Shown: positions 1-10,486, numbered from the stretch's first letter. The stretch: DNA of 64,000 bases from Pontibacterium sinense (GCF_015209595.1 NZ_JADEYS010000002.1:124001-188000), one strand, 5' to 3'. The notes: a model not told the origin generated them from the letters alone. Numbers and translations: made by a program.

Positions 1-1
1 T

Positions 2-1903
2 AAAGAATTCCGACCGGGATCTGAAGCCGAAACCACAGCGCACCTGAACACATTGAAGGCAAGTGCTTTCAGTGTCTTGAAGCGCGAGGATCGCCCGACA
101 ACCAGCAAGCCGTCTGCGCCGTTTATTACTTCTACGCTACAGCAGGCAGCAAGTACCCGAATGGGGTTTGGCGTTAAGAAAACGATGATGCTGGCTCAGC
201 GCCTCTATGAGGCGGGTTACATCACCTATATGCGTACGGACTCCACCAACTTGAGTGGCGAAGCCGTTGAGGCATGTCGCGGTTATATTCAGAAGCACTA
301 CGGCGATGATTATCTGCCGGGTGAGGCAATTCGTTACTCCAGCAAGGAGGGGGCGCAGGAAGCGCACGAGGCCATTCGACCTTCCGATGTAACGGTGCCT
401 CCAACATCGCTGACAGGTATGGATCGTGATGCTGAACGCCTGTATGACCTCATTCGTTGCCAGTTTATTGCGTGTCAGATGACACCTGCGCAGTACACCA
501 GCTCACGTATTATCGTAACGGCGGGTGACTTTGAGCTGCGAACTAAGGGGCGTATTTTGCGCTTTGATGGTTACACGCGCGTACTGGCTGCCCGTGGTAA
601 GGGCGATGAAGATGTGATCTTGCCGGATGTGAAGGCAGGTGAAACGCTGATCCTGTCTGAATTGACACCGAAGCAGCATTTCACTAAGCCAACTGCTCGC
701 TTTACCGAAGCAAGCCTGGTTAAAGAGCTTGAAAAGCGTGGGATTGGTCGTCCGTCAACTTACGCATCTATTATTTCCACCATTCAGGATCGTGGTTACG
801 TCGAAGTGCAGAACCGTCGTTTTTATGCGCAAAAAATGGGTGACATTGTTACCGAGCGTCTGACGGAAAACTTCACCGACCTGATGGACTATAGCTTTAC
901 TGCGCGCATGGAAGAGTCATTGGATGACATCGCCAGCGGAAGCGCAGATTGGAAAGAGCTGCTGGGGCGTTTCTACGAAGGCTTTGTTCGCCGACTGGAT
1001 GAAGCGCAGAGTGCCGAAGGCGGGATGCGTCCGAATGACCCAACTGACACCGATATTGAGTGCCCGGATTGTGGTCGTAACATGATGATCCGTACAGGTA
1101 GTACTGGTGTGTTCCTTGGGTGTTCTGGATATAGTCTGCCACCGAAAGAACGTTGTAAGTGCACGATCAATCTGGTGCCTGGGGATGAGGTTGTTAGCGT
1201 TGATGGCGATGAGGAAGAAGAGTCCCGCATTCTGCGAAACAAGCATCGCTGCAAGTTGTGTGATGCAGCGATGGACTCTTACCTGATTGATGCGAGCCGT
1301 AAGTTGCATGTTTGCGGTAATAATCCCGACTGTTCAGGTTTTGAGGTTGAGGGCGGTGAATTCCGCTTGAAAGGTTATGATGGCCCAAGTATCGAATGCG
1401 ACAAGTGTGGCAATGAGATGCAGCTCAAGACAGGTCGTTTCGGTAAGTTCTTTGGCTGTACGAACTCAGAGTGTAAGAATACCCGCAAACTGCTGAAGAG
1501 CGGTGAACCTGCGCCACCTAAAATGGACCCAGTGCCTATGCCTGAGTTGCAGTGTGAAAAGGTAGAAGACACCTACATTCTGCGAGATGGCGCCAGTGGT
1601 TTGTTCCTGGCTGCGAGTCAGTTCCCTAAAAATCGTGAAACACGTGCACCAAAAGTGTCCGAGATCATTCCTCATCAGAGTGAGATTGATCCAAAATATA
1701 GCTTCCTGTTTTCAGCGCCTGTGAAGGATGCTGAGGGTAATCCGGCAATTATTCGATATAGCCGTAAAACCAAAGAGCAGTACGTAATGAGTGAGGTGGA
1801 AAGTAAAGCCACTGGCTGGAAGGCATATTACGTCGACGGTAAATGGGTTGAGGAACAGCCTAAGCCGAAGAAAGCTGCGAAGAAAACCACGAAGAAAAAG
1901 TAA
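2..1903 (+). CDS. topA: DNA topoisomerase I, 3' part (5' end outside window)
   Basis: Type IA topoisomerase that relaxes negative supercoils through a 5'-phosphotyrosine link. The reading frame is open from base 2, so the N-terminal Toprim part lies upstream of the window and about 633 residues remain. The active-site tyrosine is in the ITYMRTDS motif near base 227, followed by the GIGRPSTYA segment. The C-terminal part holds three zinc-ribbon cysteine clusters (CPDC...CKC, CKLC...C, CDKC...C) and ends in a lysine-rich tail, as in Pseudomonas and E. coli TopA. Two small genes follow closely on the same strand, as beside Pseudomonas topA. Identification is certain; only the start is missing. 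Confidence 0.97.
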   Translation, partial: KEFRPGSEAETTAHLNTLKASAFSVLKREDRPTTSKPSAPFITSTLQQAASTRMGFGVKKTMMLAQRLYEAGYITYMRTDSTNLSGEAVEACRGYIQKHYGDDYLPGEAIRYSSKEGAQEAHEAIRPSDVTVPPTSLTGMDRDAERLYDLIRCQFIACQMTPAQYTSSRIIVTAGDFELRTKGRILRFDGYTRVLAARGKGDEDVILPDVKAGETLILSELTPKQHFTKPTARFTEASLVKELEKRGIGRPSTYASIISTIQDRGYVEVQNRRFYAQKMGDIVTERLTENFTDLMDYSFTARMEESLDDIASGSADWKELLGRFYEGFVRRLDEAQSAEGGMRPNDPTDTDIECPDCGRNMMIRTGSTGVFLGCSGYSLPPKERCKCTINLVPGDEVVSVDGDEEEESRILRNKHRCKLCDAAMDSYLIDASRKLHVCGNNPDCSGFEVEGGEFRLKGYDGPSIECDKCGNEMQLKTGRFGKFFGCTNSECKNTRKLLKSGEPAPPKMDPVPMPELQCEKVEDTYILRDGASGLFLAASQFPKNRETRAPKVSEIIPHQSEIDPKYSFLFSAPVKDAEGNPAIIRYSRKTKEQYVMSEVESKATGWKAYYVDGKWVEEQPKPKKAAKKTTKKK

Positions 1904-1928
1904 ACCTGTATAGGTTCAGGGGAAGTTG

Positions 1929-2453
1929 ATGAGCGGTATCTATCTGGCACGGACTAACCAGAAACTGAATTTTTCACGTATTCATATTGAGGCGTTGAAA
2001 GAAGCGCAAGGTACAACGGGCTGGAGTAAGCATGCGCTGATCGAATCGTATAATGAATCAGTGCTTTTTCATCTGGCGTCAACGTATGATGCATTTTTGC
2101 GTGAAGTGGCAGAGCTGTACCGCTTTGATACCGAAACCTTTGTGGGTTACCGTGCCCTGATGGAGCAGTTTGAGAAGTCGGGTTTCGAAGGTGCGGAGCT
2201 TAACGAGCTAGGACAACTGGAAAAAGACCATACAAGTTGGTTGCACAAAATGTTGGCAGCCTATGAGGCTTGTTGGCACGGCAGCGATAAGCGTGTACCG
2301 GTAACGGAGACGAGCAGTGTGTCTGAGATACACGTGGTGCAGGTAAATCCTGATCACGCTGAGGACGGTCAGATTATCGTTGAGTATGAAGGTTGGTTGA
2401 ACGAAATGCGGGCGTTGATTGAGCGGTTGCGTAACGGTATGCAGGAGTGGTAA
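1929..2453 (+). CDS. DUF6586-like conserved protein downstream of topA
   Basis: Soluble, mostly alpha-helical protein of 174 residues with no signal peptide or membrane segment. It resembles the conserved protein found between topA and sulA in Pseudomonas, which I recall as DUF6586; its function is not known to me. A TTG at 1926 precedes the ATG at 1929. I prefer the ATG because a GGGGAAG ribosome site lies a few bases upstream. It begins 25 bases after topA and is followed at once by another small gene, so the three are probably co-transcribed. Confidence 0.75.
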   Translation: MSGIYLARTNQKLNFSRIHIEALKEAQGTTGWSKHALIESYNESVLFHLASTYDAFLREVAELYRFDTETFVGYRALMEQFEKSGFEGAELNELGQLEKDHTSWLHKMLAAYEACWHGSDKRVPVTETSSVSEIHVVQVNPDHAEDGQIIVEYEGWLNEMRALIERLRNGMQEW

Positions 2454-2457
2454 GTCA

Positions 2458-2727
2458 GTGTCATTAGTGGATGAAAAGCTGGAAACGTTGCTAGAGATTG
2501 TCGAGCTGGAAAACGGAGATCTGGCAATTCGTCGAGCTGAAGATGAAGAGAGTGAGCCGTTGATGGTGGTTGGATTCTCTGACGAGCTGCGCGAGACGCT
2601 GGAAGAAAAGTGTATCGAGGTTGGCCGGATGATGCTGACTGCAGGTATTCATATGGTTGCTGAGTCAGGTCACAACTTATCACCGGTTAATGAGCCGGTT
2701 GTTGAGACTTTACCGACAATTCACTAA
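2458..2727 (+). CDS. Small conserved acidic protein
   Basis: An 89-residue protein of unknown function, rich in glutamate and leucine. It looks like the small conserved protein of the topA-sulA-lexA neighbourhood in pseudomonads. An in-frame ATG at 2419 lies inside the preceding gene. I chose the GTG at 2458 because AGGAG at 2443-2447 is well spaced for it and it starts right after the upstream stop. There are no cysteine motifs or membrane helices. It is the last gene of the topA transcript and ends before a bidirectional terminator. Confidence 0.7.
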   Translation: MSLVDEKLETLLEIVELENGDLAIRRAEDEESEPLMVVGFSDELRETLEEKCIEVGRMMLTAGIHMVAESGHNLSPVNEPVVETLPTIH

Positions 2728-2740
2728 TTTTATTCATTCT

Positions 2741-2796
2741 AAAAAAATACCGTCCTTATTCTGGGCGTCGGTAGGCGTTCGGGATGGGCGGTTTTT
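2741..2796. terminator. Bidirectional terminator between the topA unit and sulA
   Basis: ACCGTCC at 2749-2755 pairs with GGGCGGT at 2786-2792 (one G-T pair). A T-run follows on the plus strand and an A-run at 2741-2747 precedes, which reads as a T-run on the minus strand. It sits between convergent genes. The loop is long (30 bases), so the folding is less certain than for a short hairpin. Confidence 0.55.
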
Positions 2797-2868
2797 CGTT
2801 TAATCCTGTCAACAGATCCCTCTGTTTGTGTTCACGTTCCGTGTGAGTGCTGTCGTTTCATGTGTCGT

Positions 2869-3327
2869 TTAGGCGTTTTGGCGTCCGCGAATTACAATGC
2901 CGTGGCTTGAGCCAGTGCGGGCAGCGTCTTCGAGTCCATTCAATTCATCTTCGGATAAATATCCAGGCCAGGTGATGACTGCGTGGCAGGTGCCTGCTTT
3001 TAATGCCTGGCATGAGAGTTCGTATACTGAATGGTTGTCATCAGGTTTGAGCAGAATGACCTTGCTCAGGTCTATTCCTGCATCGGCAAGTAGCGCCTTG
3101 GGCAAAACAATGGGAGGAGCGACCCAGACAAACCAGCGGTCATCCCTGCTTAGTTGTGCCAGCAAGGGCATGAGCATGGGCATGTTGCTGAGTTCATCAT
3201 CTCGCATAATGATCTCAGTTACCTTGCCGGAAGCTTGTTTGCTCCTAATGAGCGCCGCAGAAGCTTGATTTGACGTGGTTAGGCTTGGGCGAATCAGTTT
3301 AGGGGTTGCGGTCTGATAGCTAATCAT
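2869..3327 (-). CDS. sulA: SOS cell-division inhibitor SulA
   Basis: SulA blocks division during the SOS response by binding FtsZ monomers. The 152-residue protein has the family core ([25 protein letters not shown], then RWFVWVAPP) typical of Pseudomonas-type SulA in the RecA-like fold. Its ATG overlaps the lexA stop by four bases (3324-3327), so lexA and sulA form one operon and share the LexA boxes upstream of lexA. The N-terminus (first ~35 residues) is variable in this family. LexA repression of the unit is strongly implied by the operators at 3947-4021. Confidence 0.85.
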   Translation of the reverse strand: MISYQTATPKLIRPSLTTSNQASAALIRSKQASGKVTEIIMRDDELSNMPMLMPLLAQLSRDDRWFVWVAPPIVLPKALLADAGIDLSKVILLKPDDNHSVYELSCQALKAGTCHAVITWPGYLSEDELNGLEDAARTGSSHGIVIRGRQNA

Positions 3328-3938
3328 AAGTCATTACCTCTGCGTATTACGCCAACGCTCAGTCCCTCTATTGCCAAGCTCTGTTCGCGAAGGTCGACCT
3401 CAATCGGGTCGAATTCCTCGTTCTCGGCAATCAGGTACACCATATGTCCTTCCTGCTTAAAGCGCTTTACCGTTACTTCATCATCGATACGTGCAACGAC
3501 GATCTGTCCATCGTTTACTTGTTGGCACTGATGTACCGCAAGTAGGTCGCCATCCATAATGCCGATATTTTTCATGCTCGTGCCACGTACACGGAGCAGA
3601 TAATCGGCTTTAGGGTGGAAGAAGTCTGATGAAATCGTGCAGTGGTCTTCGATATGTTCCTGCGCAAGAATGGGAGAGCCTGCGGCTACCTGGCCAATGA
3701 CAGGCAGTCCAAGGTCCTTTTCTTCTTCCATGACAGGTACGCGAATACCGCGAGACGTACCGGGTATGATCTCAATGGCACCTTTACGGGCCAGGGCTTT
3801 CATGTGTTCTTCAGCCGCGTTAGCAGACTTAAAGCCCAGCTCTCGCGCAATATCAGCACGCGTCGGCGGGTAACCGGTTGTTACGATGTAGTGCTTGATG
3901 CAGTCCAGAACTTCCGTTTGTCTTTTTGTCAGCTTCAT
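3324..3938 (-). CDS. lexA: LexA repressor
   Basis: Master repressor of the SOS regulon and RecA-stimulated self-cleaving protease. The 204 residues include an N-terminal winged helix ([15 protein letters not shown], then the recognition region [11 protein letters not shown]), the Ala86-Gly87 cleavage bond in VAAGSP, the nucleophile Ser121 in RGTSMKN and the general base Lys158 in VTVKRF. Spacing matches E. coli LexA (84/85, 119, 156) with a two-residue offset. It is divergent from dinG and overlaps sulA by four bases. The promoter overlaps LexA boxes, so the gene is autoregulated. Confidence 0.97.
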   Translation of the reverse strand: MKLTKRQTEVLDCIKHYIVTTGYPPTRADIARELGFKSANAAEEHMKALARKGAIEIIPGTSRGIRVPVMEEEKDLGLPVIGQVAAGSPILAQEHIEDHCTISSDFFHPKADYLLRVRGTSMKNIGIMDGDLLAVHQCQQVNDGQIVVARIDDEVTVKRFKQEGHMVYLIAENEEFDPIEVDLREQSLAIEGLSVGVIRRGNDL

Positions 3939-3946
3939 AATCGTAT

Positions 3947-3962
3947 CTGTTTTTTTATACAG
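3947..3962. promoter_or_regulatory. LexA (SOS) box 1
   Basis: Perfect CTGT-N8-ACAG with an AT-rich core, starting 8 bases upstream of the lexA start codon. It matches the gammaproteobacterial LexA operator consensus. Confidence 0.9.
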
Positions 3963-3965
3963 TAC

Positions 3966-3981
3966 ATGTGATTATATACAG
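3966..3981. promoter_or_regulatory. LexA (SOS) box 2
   Basis: ATGT-N8-ACAG, one mismatch from the consensus half site, with the alternating AT core typical of LexA operators. It lies 3 bases from box 1 and covers the -10 element of the lexA promoter, an arrangement like the paired boxes of E. coli lexA. Confidence 0.8.
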
Positions 3982-3998
3982 TATCGGAGTTCTGTAAA
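3971..3998 (-). promoter_or_regulatory. Probable lexA-sulA sigma-70 promoter
   Basis: On the minus strand, TTTACA (3993-3998) and TATAAT (3971-3976) are separated by 16 bases. The -10 element lies inside LexA box 2, so bound LexA would block RNA polymerase. The start site was not mapped; this is a consensus match only. Confidence 0.6.
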
Positions 3999-4005
3999 GC
4001 AACTT

Positions 4006-4021
4006 CTGTTTATATATCCAG
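4006..4021. promoter_or_regulatory. LexA (SOS) box 3, dinG side
   Basis: CTGT-N8-CCAG with a TATATAT core, one mismatch from consensus, ending 41 bases before the dinG start. It is the box best placed to control dinG, which is a LexA target in E. coli. Confidence 0.75.
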
Positions 4022-4062
4022 TATTTTGATAACATTGCGCAAAACTTGGTTGGACGACGGCG

Positions 4063-6183
4063 TTGCTCGATAAAAAACTAAAATCAGAAATCCAGTCTGC
4101 TTACAGCGCCTTTTTGCAAAACCGTGGACTGAAGCCCCGAGTAAGCCAAAAACTAATGGTTGCTCAGATCGCTCGTACCATTGGTGCTATTCAGCAAACC
4201 TCCGAAGGCGAGCGTAACGGCGATAATCATATCTGCGTAGTGGAAGCGGGTACCGGTACCGGAAAAACGCTGGCTTACTTGTTGGCATCAGTACCCATTG
4301 CGCAGGCCCGCAAAAAGAAGGTTGTGGTAGCAACAGCGACGGTCGCTTTGCAGGAGCAGCTGGTCATGAAGGACTTGCCGCAGCTAATTGCTGATGCGGG
4401 TCTGGTTGTTCGTTACTCTCTGGCCAAAGGGCGGGGTCGATATTTTTGCTTGTCTCAGGCTGAGCGCCATCTGGAAGATCAAAACGAACTGGGGCAGATT
4501 GCCTTATATGAAGACGAGATTGCGCGAAAGCTCGATCCTGTCGTTATCGATCAGTACCGAACGCTTTTAAATGAGTTTGCTGCAGGCCGTTGGGATGGCG
4601 ATCGAGACACGTTAAGTGATGCCATCGATGAGGATGTGTGGCGGCCACTGACCAGTGATCACCTACAGTGCACCAACAGACGTTGTCCGCATTTCAGTAT
4701 CTGTCCGTTTTTTCAGGCGCGGCAGGCACTTGATAGCGTTGATCTTATCGTTGCGAACCATGACCTTGTTCTTGCAGACTTGTCTTTAGGCGGCGGTGCT
4801 ATTTTGCCCGATCCGTCAGATACCATTTACATTTTTGACGAAGGTCACCACCTCGGCGATAAAACCACGGGACACTTTGCTTACAGTATGCGGGTACGTG
4901 GGTCTCAGCGTTGGTTAAGTAAAACGACCCGTACACTCAATAAGATGCTGCAGGACTGTGGAGGTCATATTGTACTGACGGACTATGTGCAGAAGCTTTC
5001 AACGCCCTTCAGCGATATGGAAACATCGTTGGAGCAGCTGCAATTGTTGCTGGATGGGATGTTCCGTGAACGCATAGGGAGTGGTGAAAAACGCTTCCGT
5101 TTTGCCCAGGGAGTACTGCCGTTAGAATTACAGGACGTTTGCTCTGGCTTGGCAGGCTCGGCCGAAAAGGTGGTGGCAAAATTCGAGCAAATCGTTGATG
5201 TGTTGAAAGAGGCGATGGATGGCGAACTTGCCGATATTCCCCGAGATGTGGCTGAGCGGTGGTATCCGCAGGTTGGGATTTTGTTATCACGGGCGCAGTC
5301 GGTGTATTGGTTGTCTCGCTCTTATTCCAAGGCTGATCCCCAAGGGAAATCTCCGACAGCGCGGTGGATTAGCGCATTGGACACCGCTGACGGTGATGAT
5401 ATGGAGTGTCGTAGCAGCCCGGTATCGGCAGCAGATACACTGCGAGAGCATCTTTGGCAGGTCTGTTATGGTGCTGTCCTGACATCTGCCACATTAACGG
5501 CTCTTGGAAGTTTCTCGCGAATGAGTGCTGATCTTGGTCTGCCTGACGGATCCAGCTATGAACGTTTGCAAAGCCCGTTTGATTTTTATAGTTGCGGGGA
5601 GTTATATGTACCTGCAATGAAAACAGATCCAAAGACACCGGATCAGCACACTGAAGAGGTGGCTGAGTATTTGGAAGAACATCTGCCAAAAATGACATCA
5701 GTGCTGGTTTTGTTTAGTTCCTGGCGGCAAATGTTCACAGTGCTTGAACGAATACCTGATTCCATTAAGAATAACGTACTTGTGCAGGGAGATTTGGCGA
5801 AACATGAAATCATCTCCCGCCATAAAAAACAGATAGATAAGGATGAGGCCAGCATTATTTTCGGGTTGGCGTCGTTTGCAGAAGGGGTTGATCTACCTGG
5901 TTCTTACTTGACCGAAGTGATTATTACCAAGCTGCCGTTTGGTGTCCCGGATGATCCGGTTGATGCAACAATGGCAGAGTGGATTGAGATGCAGGGCGGT
6001 AATGCATTTGAAGAGTGGGCAGTGCCCATGGTGTCTATGCGTCTCACTCAGGCCACGGGTCGTTTGCTTCGAACAGAGCAGGACCGGGGCACCATTACCT
6101 TGTTGGATCGTCGTGTGGTCAGTCGTCGTTACGGACGAAAGCTACTGGATGCGCTGCCGCCATATCGACGCAACTTTGCTTAA
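4063..6183 (+). CDS. dinG: ATP-dependent helicase DinG (iron-sulfur)
   Basis: 5'-3' superfamily 2 DNA helicase of the XPD family, active on R-loops, D-loops and forked DNA. The 706-residue protein has Walker A (AGTGTGKT), a DEGH Walker B box, and four cysteines (129, 203, 208, 214) whose spacing is exactly that of the E. coli DinG iron-sulfur ligands (120, 194, 199, 205). The C-terminal motif VI region [14 protein letters not shown] is present. The start is a TTG: a stop codon lies at 4030-4032 and no in-frame ATG exists between. It is divergent from lexA and has a LexA box in front, so it is probably SOS-induced. Confidence 0.95.
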   Translation: MLDKKLKSEIQSAYSAFLQNRGLKPRVSQKLMVAQIARTIGAIQQTSEGERNGDNHICVVEAGTGTGKTLAYLLASVPIAQARKKKVVVATATVALQEQLVMKDLPQLIADAGLVVRYSLAKGRGRYFCLSQAERHLEDQNELGQIALYEDEIARKLDPVVIDQYRTLLNEFAAGRWDGDRDTLSDAIDEDVWRPLTSDHLQCTNRRCPHFSICPFFQARQALDSVDLIVANHDLVLADLSLGGGAILPDPSDTIYIFDEGHHLGDKTTGHFAYSMRVRGSQRWLSKTTRTLNKMLQDCGGHIVLTDYVQKLSTPFSDMETSLEQLQLLLDGMFRERIGSGEKRFRFAQGVLPLELQDVCSGLAGSAEKVVAKFEQIVDVLKEAMDGELADIPRDVAERWYPQVGILLSRAQSVYWLSRSYSKADPQGKSPTARWISALDTADGDDMECRSSPVSAADTLREHLWQVCYGAVLTSATLTALGSFSRMSADLGLPDGSSYERLQSPFDFYSCGELYVPAMKTDPKTPDQHTEEVAEYLEEHLPKMTSVLVLFSSWRQMFTVLERIPDSIKNNVLVQGDLAKHEIISRHKKQIDKDEASIIFGLASFAEGVDLPGSYLTEVIITKLPFGVPDDPVDATMAEWIEMQGGNAFEEWAVPMVSMRLTQATGRLLRTEQDRGTITLLDRRVVSRRYGRKLLDALPPYRRNFA

Positions 6184-6188
6184 TACGG

Positions 6189-7547
6189 ATGAATACTTTG
6201 AGTATCGAAGAGAAACAGAACGAGACTACTGCCCCGGTTGAAGCGTCAGGATCAGGTGCTGATCGACCAAAACAGCGTCGCCGCCGTCGGGGTAATAACT
6301 CCCGTAATAAGCCGCGTCAGGAGAAAGAGATCCGCGCTGACTGGGATGCATCTAAGTATTCCGTACCTGTGGTTGAAGGCAAAATGCGTTTTCAGGACTT
6401 CAACCTGCCGGACGTTGTGCTGCATGCTATTGCTGATCAAGGCTTCGAGTACGCGACGGGTATTCAGGCGGAAACAATTCCTGCGGCGCTGGCGGGAAAA
6501 GATATCATCGGCAAGGCGCAGACCGGTACGGGTAAAACAGCTGCTTTCCTGCTGGGGATTATTACCGACCTGCTGGATTTTCCAATTACAGAGCGTCGAC
6601 GTCTGGCAGAGCCGCGTGCATTGATTGTTGCACCAACCCGTGAACTTGCAATGCAAATTGCAGCAGATGCGGAAGGTTTGTCCAAGCATGCTGATCTGCA
6701 TGTCGTGTCATTGGTTGGTGGCATGGATTATGACAAGCAACGTCAGTTGTTGAAGAAGAGACCGGTTGATATTTTGGTGGCGACCCCCGGTCGTTTGCTG
6801 GATTTTGTGAACAACAAAGAGGTGGATCTCTGGAACGTTGAGGTTTTGGTTCTGGATGAAGCTGACCGTATGCTGTCCATGGGCTTTATTCCAGACGTTC
6901 GCAGTATCATTCGTGCGACACCGCGTAAAGGTCAGGATCGCCAGACGTTGCTCTACAGTGCTACGTTTTCGGACGACATTATGAATCTTGCGCGCCAATG
7001 GACACTGGATGCGGTGCAGATCGAAATTGAGCCAGAAAAGAAGACCACTGATAACGTTGCGCAGAAAGTCTTTTTGGTGTCCAGCGAAGAGAAGTACAAG
7101 CTGCTGCGTAACTATATCCGTATCAACAATATCGAAAAAGTTATTGTGTTTGGCAATCGTCGTCATGAAACTCGCTCGTTGTCTGAGCGTCTGCAGAAAG
7201 ACGGTATTCGTGCGGCACTGATGTCTGGTGAGATCACTCAGCAGCGCCGTATTCGTACACTCGAGGACTTCCGTAGTGGGAAGATACAGGTGTTGGTTGC
7301 AACGGATGTAGCGGGCCGTGGTATTCATATTGATGGCGTGACTCATGTCATCAACTATCAGCTGCCTGACGATCCGGATGATTATGTACACCGCATAGGG
7401 CGTACCGGGCGAGCAGGTGCATCCGGTACTTCTATCTGCTTCGCGTGTGAAGATGACTCGTTCATGATTCCTGAAGTTGAAGCGGAAACCGGCGTCAAGC
7501 TGGAGTGTGTGCACCCGGATGAAGACTTGTTGGCTGAGCTGAATTAA
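6189..7547 (+). CDS. rhlB: DEAD-box ATP-dependent RNA helicase RhlB
   Basis: RNA-unwinding enzyme; RhlB works with the degradosome in many gammaproteobacteria. The 452-residue protein has a basic, arginine-rich N-terminal extension (residues ~28-45), the Q motif region, motif I AQTGTGKT, motif II DEAD, motif III SAT and motif [12 protein letters not shown]. The core from FQDFNLPD onward and the C-terminal [13 protein letters not shown] match RhlB better than other DEAD-box helicases. The frame continues upstream into dinG, but the ATG at 6189 just after the dinG stop is the natural start. It is probably co-transcribed with dinG. Confidence 0.85.
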   Translation: MNTLSIEEKQNETTAPVEASGSGADRPKQRRRRRGNNSRNKPRQEKEIRADWDASKYSVPVVEGKMRFQDFNLPDVVLHAIADQGFEYATGIQAETIPAALAGKDIIGKAQTGTGKTAAFLLGIITDLLDFPITERRRLAEPRALIVAPTRELAMQIAADAEGLSKHADLHVVSLVGGMDYDKQRQLLKKRPVDILVATPGRLLDFVNNKEVDLWNVEVLVLDEADRMLSMGFIPDVRSIIRATPRKGQDRQTLLYSATFSDDIMNLARQWTLDAVQIEIEPEKKTTDNVAQKVFLVSSEEKYKLLRNYIRINNIEKVIVFGNRRHETRSLSERLQKDGIRAALMSGEITQQRRIRTLEDFRSGKIQVLVATDVAGRGIHIDGVTHVINYQLPDDPDDYVHRIGRTGRAGASGTSICFACEDDSFMIPEVEAETGVKLECVHPDEDLLAELN

Positions 7548-7571
7548 ACACATATAAGTTAAGGAGGCCGT

Positions 7572-7793
7572 GTGTCTGACGATAAGCACAATACTTCGAA
7601 ACTCAGTAATATTATTGCGATTGTTGTCAGTGCACTGTTCGCTGCTGTAGCAATCGGGGGTTATCAGCGTACTAATGACATCACACAGCTCATGCTGTTT
7701 ATGGCGTTGGCGGTTGTGGCATTTGGTATCGTTAAGTTGTTGTTTGTCGGTATCAATAAGCTGCTTGATAGCATCGGTGACGACCGTCCTTAG
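7572..7793 (+). CDS. Small inner-membrane protein, two helices
   Basis: A 73-residue protein of unknown function with two predicted membrane helices (about residues 11-30 and 37-60) and charged ends. It starts at a GTG only 4 bases after a perfect AAGGAGG site (7561-7567); a second GTG at 7570 is too close to that site. It lies 24 bases after rhlB and is followed by a terminator, so it closes the dinG-rhlB transcript. I recognise no family. Confidence 0.65.
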   Translation: MSDDKHNTSKLSNIIAIVVSALFAAVAIGGYQRTNDITQLMLFMALAVVAFGIVKLLFVGINKLLDSIGDDRP

Positions 7794-7845
7794 CTGCATA
7801 GGTATCGAATGGTCCTAGAGACCGGCATACCCGAGTGTGGTAAAT

Positions 7846-7889
7846 AAAAAGGCAGTGCTGGCAGTGCGAATCTGCGGTACTGCCTTTTT
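7846..7889 (+). terminator. Rho-independent terminator after the rhlB unit
   Basis: AAAAAGGCAGT at 7846-7856 pairs with ACTGCCTTTTT at 7879-7889. The stem ends in the T-run, and the matching A-run allows action in both directions. Confidence 0.8.
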
Positions 7890-7991
7890 GTTATCTGTGT
7901 TCAGAGATAAAATACGTACATACATTCCGGTCTCTGGTCAACGGGGTGTCGTGAGGCAGGAAACAATGGATCGAGTTCAAGAGGTCGATGA

Positions 7992-9020
7992 ATGTCTGAA
8001 GTAACAAAAGTCGCGGTATTGGGTGGTGGGAGTTTTGGCACCATTATCGCGAATATGGTCGCGGAGAATGGAATCCAGGTGAGTCATTGGATGCGCGATC
8101 AGAAACGTGTTGATGAGATCGAGACGGGTCGTGAAAATACGCGTTATCTCCCTGGCTATAAGTTAGCTGAAGGTCTGCTGCCTACGACGGATATGCAGGA
8201 GGCAGTGACTGGCGCACAGCTTATTTTTGTTTCTATCCCAAGCCATTCGTTCCGATCAGTTGTCAAGCAGGCGCGAGAATGGCTAACGCCATCTCAAATG
8301 TTAGTCAGTACCACGAAGGGTATTGAAGCAGAAACCTTCAGTTTAATGAGCGAAATTCTTCGCGATGAGTTACCTAAAGGTCGCATTGGTGTTTTGAGCG
8401 GTCCCAATCTTGCGAAAGAGGTCGCTCAGCGGCAGTTAACCGCAACAGTCATTGCCAGTGATGATAATGAATTGCGTGAGCTTGCGCAGAAAGTGCTACA
8501 TAGCGCGTACTTCCGCGTCTATGCCAGCGATGATACTTACGGTGTGGAATTAGGCGGAACACTTAAAAATATCTATGCGATTGCGGCGGGTCTCAGTGCA
8601 GCAATGGGTATGGGTGAGAATACGAAAAGTATGCTGATGACTCGTAGTCTGGCTGAGATGAGTCGATTTGCAGTCTGTATGGGCGCTAACCCCATGACTT
8701 TTATTGGTCTAGCGGGAGTAGGGGATCTGATCGTAACCTGTATGTCGCCGCTGAGCCGGAATTATCGCGTTGGATATGCTCTCGGTGAGGGCAAAACACT
8801 GGATGAAGCGGTTGAGTCTTTAGGTCAGGTTGCTGAAGGTGTGAATACCTTAAAGCAGGTGAAGACTAAAGCGCAGGAGATGGACGTATATATGCCGCTG
8901 GTGTGGGGTTTGTACGAGGTGGTATTCAACCATGCTCCTGTCGCTGAAGTTGTAAAAACACTGATGCTGAATGAGCAAAGTACCGATGTCGAGTTTGTAT
9001 TGCCCAGGGATGCGGTGTGA
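7992..9020 (+). CDS. gpsA: NAD(P)-dependent glycerol-3-phosphate dehydrogenase
   Basis: Reduces dihydroxyacetone phosphate to sn-glycerol 3-phosphate for phospholipid synthesis in the cytoplasm. The 342 residues contain the Rossmann loop VLGGGSFGT near the start, the [10 protein letters not shown] segment and the catalytic lysine region [15 protein letters not shown]. Length and order match bacterial GpsA. The ATG is followed by [10 protein letters not shown], the usual N-terminus. Its last codons overlap the next gene (sixA) by four bases, so the pair is translationally coupled. Confidence 0.96.
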   Translation: MSEVTKVAVLGGGSFGTIIANMVAENGIQVSHWMRDQKRVDEIETGRENTRYLPGYKLAEGLLPTTDMQEAVTGAQLIFVSIPSHSFRSVVKQAREWLTPSQMLVSTTKGIEAETFSLMSEILRDELPKGRIGVLSGPNLAKEVAQRQLTATVIASDDNELRELAQKVLHSAYFRVYASDDTYGVELGGTLKNIYAIAAGLSAAMGMGENTKSMLMTRSLAEMSRFAVCMGANPMTFIGLAGVGDLIVTCMSPLSRNYRVGYALGEGKTLDEAVESLGQVAEGVNTLKQVKTKAQEMDVYMPLVWGLYEVVFNHAPVAEVVKTLMLNEQSTDVEFVLPRDAV

Positions 9021-9460
9021 AAGTCTACTTCATGCGTCATGGGGAGGCCTCATGGAAGGCGTTAACTGACGCGGATCGCCCGTTAACGGACAACGGGGTT
9101 GTTCGGTTGCGGGCGACGCTTCTGGCAAATGCAGAGCGTATGCAGGATATTGACCATATTCTGCACAGCCCTTATTTGCGTGCGGTTCAGACGGCCCGGC
9201 TCGCTGCTGATGTTTTGGCGGTTAAATCGCTCTCCGACGATGCGCGCTGGACGCCTGATTGCGACCCTCAGCAGGCGCTGGAAACGCTGGAATCTTTTTC
9301 AGATAAGACGATACTGGTCGTCACACATAATCCACTGGTCAGCCAGTTAGTAGGGGGCTTTTGTGGTACGGGTGTTGAGCCTTTTGATACCGGTACGCTG
9401 GCGTGTGTTGAAGCGGATTGGCCTGCAATGGGGCTGGGAACGCTGCGCTGGAAATCCTGA
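9017..9460 (+). CDS. sixA: Phosphohistidine phosphatase SixA
   Basis: Histidine-phosphatase-fold enzyme that removes phosphate from histidine phosphotransfer proteins. The 147-residue protein begins with [11 protein letters not shown], carrying the RHG catalytic signature, and has the second histidine in [10 protein letters not shown]. The length fits SixA rather than the longer phosphoglycerate mutases. It starts at a GTG overlapping the gpsA stop by four bases, the common gpsA-sixA arrangement of pseudomonads. Confidence 0.88.
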   Translation: MKVYFMRHGEASWKALTDADRPLTDNGVVRLRATLLANAERMQDIDHILHSPYLRAVQTARLAADVLAVKSLSDDARWTPDCDPQQALETLESFSDKTILVVTHNPLVSQLVGGFCGTGVEPFDTGTLACVEADWPAMGLGTLRWKS

Positions 9461-9463
9461 CCT

Positions 9464-9520
9464 AACGGGTTTCCTGATGTCGGGTGCTACAGTCCTCCTG
9501 AACCCGGTTTTTATTTTTCT
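9464..9520 (+). terminator. Possible terminator after sixA
   Basis: AACGGGTT (9464-9471) can pair with AACCCGGTT (9501-9509) with one bulged G, and a T-rich run follows. The loop is about 29 bases, so support is moderate. Confidence 0.45.
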
Positions 9521-9584
9521 CTCTCTGACGTTCCCCTGTTTTTTGCGTTATGCTTTTCAAATCAGTTAATTGCAGGGATTTTGC

Positions 9585-10439
9585 GTGTCATATTCTGAAG
9601 AACTTCGCTTTGAGGTGAACGGTCACGTCATTGCCGCATTAGCAAGTGGCGACCCGGATGCACCGGTCGTACTTGCTTTGCACGGATGGCTTGATAATGC
9701 GGCAACCTATAACCGAATGGGGCCATTGCTCGAAGGTGTGCGGTTTATCGCGCTGGATTTGATGGGGCACGGCTTTTCCGATCATCGGCCTGCCTCGATG
9801 CCGTATTACATTTGGGATAATGTGGCGGATGTGATCGCGATCGCGGATGAGTTGGGGCTGGATAAGCTTAACCTTATCGGGCATTCGATGGGTGCCAGTA
9901 TTGCCAGTTTGTTAGCGGGTGCATTTCCAGAGCGGGTTGAAAAGCTCTGTCTGATAGAGGGTGTTGCGCCTCTGGTGTATGAGGCGGATAAGCTGCCGGA
10001 ACTCATGGCGGAGGCGTTAAATAAACGCAGCAAGATGCGGAACCGACGCCTCAAACCTTATGCATCACTCGATGAGGCGGTCACTGCTCGGGTCAATGGG
10101 CGGTTTCCTGTGAGCGAGCAGGCATCGCGCTGGTTAGTCAGTCGCGGTGCTGTACGTGGGGAAGATGGTGTTTACTGGCGTAACGACCCAAGTTTGGTTT
10201 TGCCATCTATACTGCGCATGACGGAAGATCAGGTTCAGGCTTTTTTGCGTAGTATCAGTGCAGACGTTGATTTAGTGCTTGGTGAAGCTGGCTTGGATCT
10301 GGATCGATTGGATGAGCGAGTTGCCTGTATCAAGTCGCTCAAAACGCACCGTTTTCCGGGTAATCATCATCTACACCTTGAGCCTGAAGCGGCGCAGTTG
10401 ATTGCGGATCTTGTGAATAGTTGGTGTGTGGATAAATGA
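9585..10439 (+). CDS. Alpha/beta-fold hydrolase
   Basis: Cytoplasmic alpha/beta hydrolase of 284 residues; the substrate cannot be told from sequence. It has the oxyanion segment LALHGWLDNA, the nucleophile elbow GHSMGAS and a late histidine in GNHHLHLE that completes the triad. The start is a GTG with CAGGGA six bases upstream; an in-frame TTG at 9570 is less likely. A related hydrolase next to a DUF4892 gene is common in Pseudomonas, which supports pairing it with the following gene. Confidence 0.85.
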   Translation: MSYSEELRFEVNGHVIAALASGDPDAPVVLALHGWLDNAATYNRMGPLLEGVRFIALDLMGHGFSDHRPASMPYYIWDNVADVIAIADELGLDKLNLIGHSMGASIASLLAGAFPERVEKLCLIEGVAPLVYEADKLPELMAEALNKRSKMRNRRLKPYASLDEAVTARVNGRFPVSEQASRWLVSRGAVRGEDGVYWRNDPSLVLPSILRMTEDQVQAFLRSISADVDLVLGEAGLDLDRLDERVACIKSLKTHRFPGNHHLHLEPEAAQLIADLVNSWCVDK

Positions 10440-10486
10440 CCTGATCCCTGCGGTCTAACAGGGTGTTGTTATGCATGGAGGTTTCG

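Noticed and set aside
6708-7799. 363-codon open frame antisense to rhlB
   Set aside because: It lies wholly opposite a well-conserved helicase, has no ribosome site or recognisable motif, and its composition (rich in Arg, Thr, Gln, Asn) is that of a shadow of strongly biased coding sequence.
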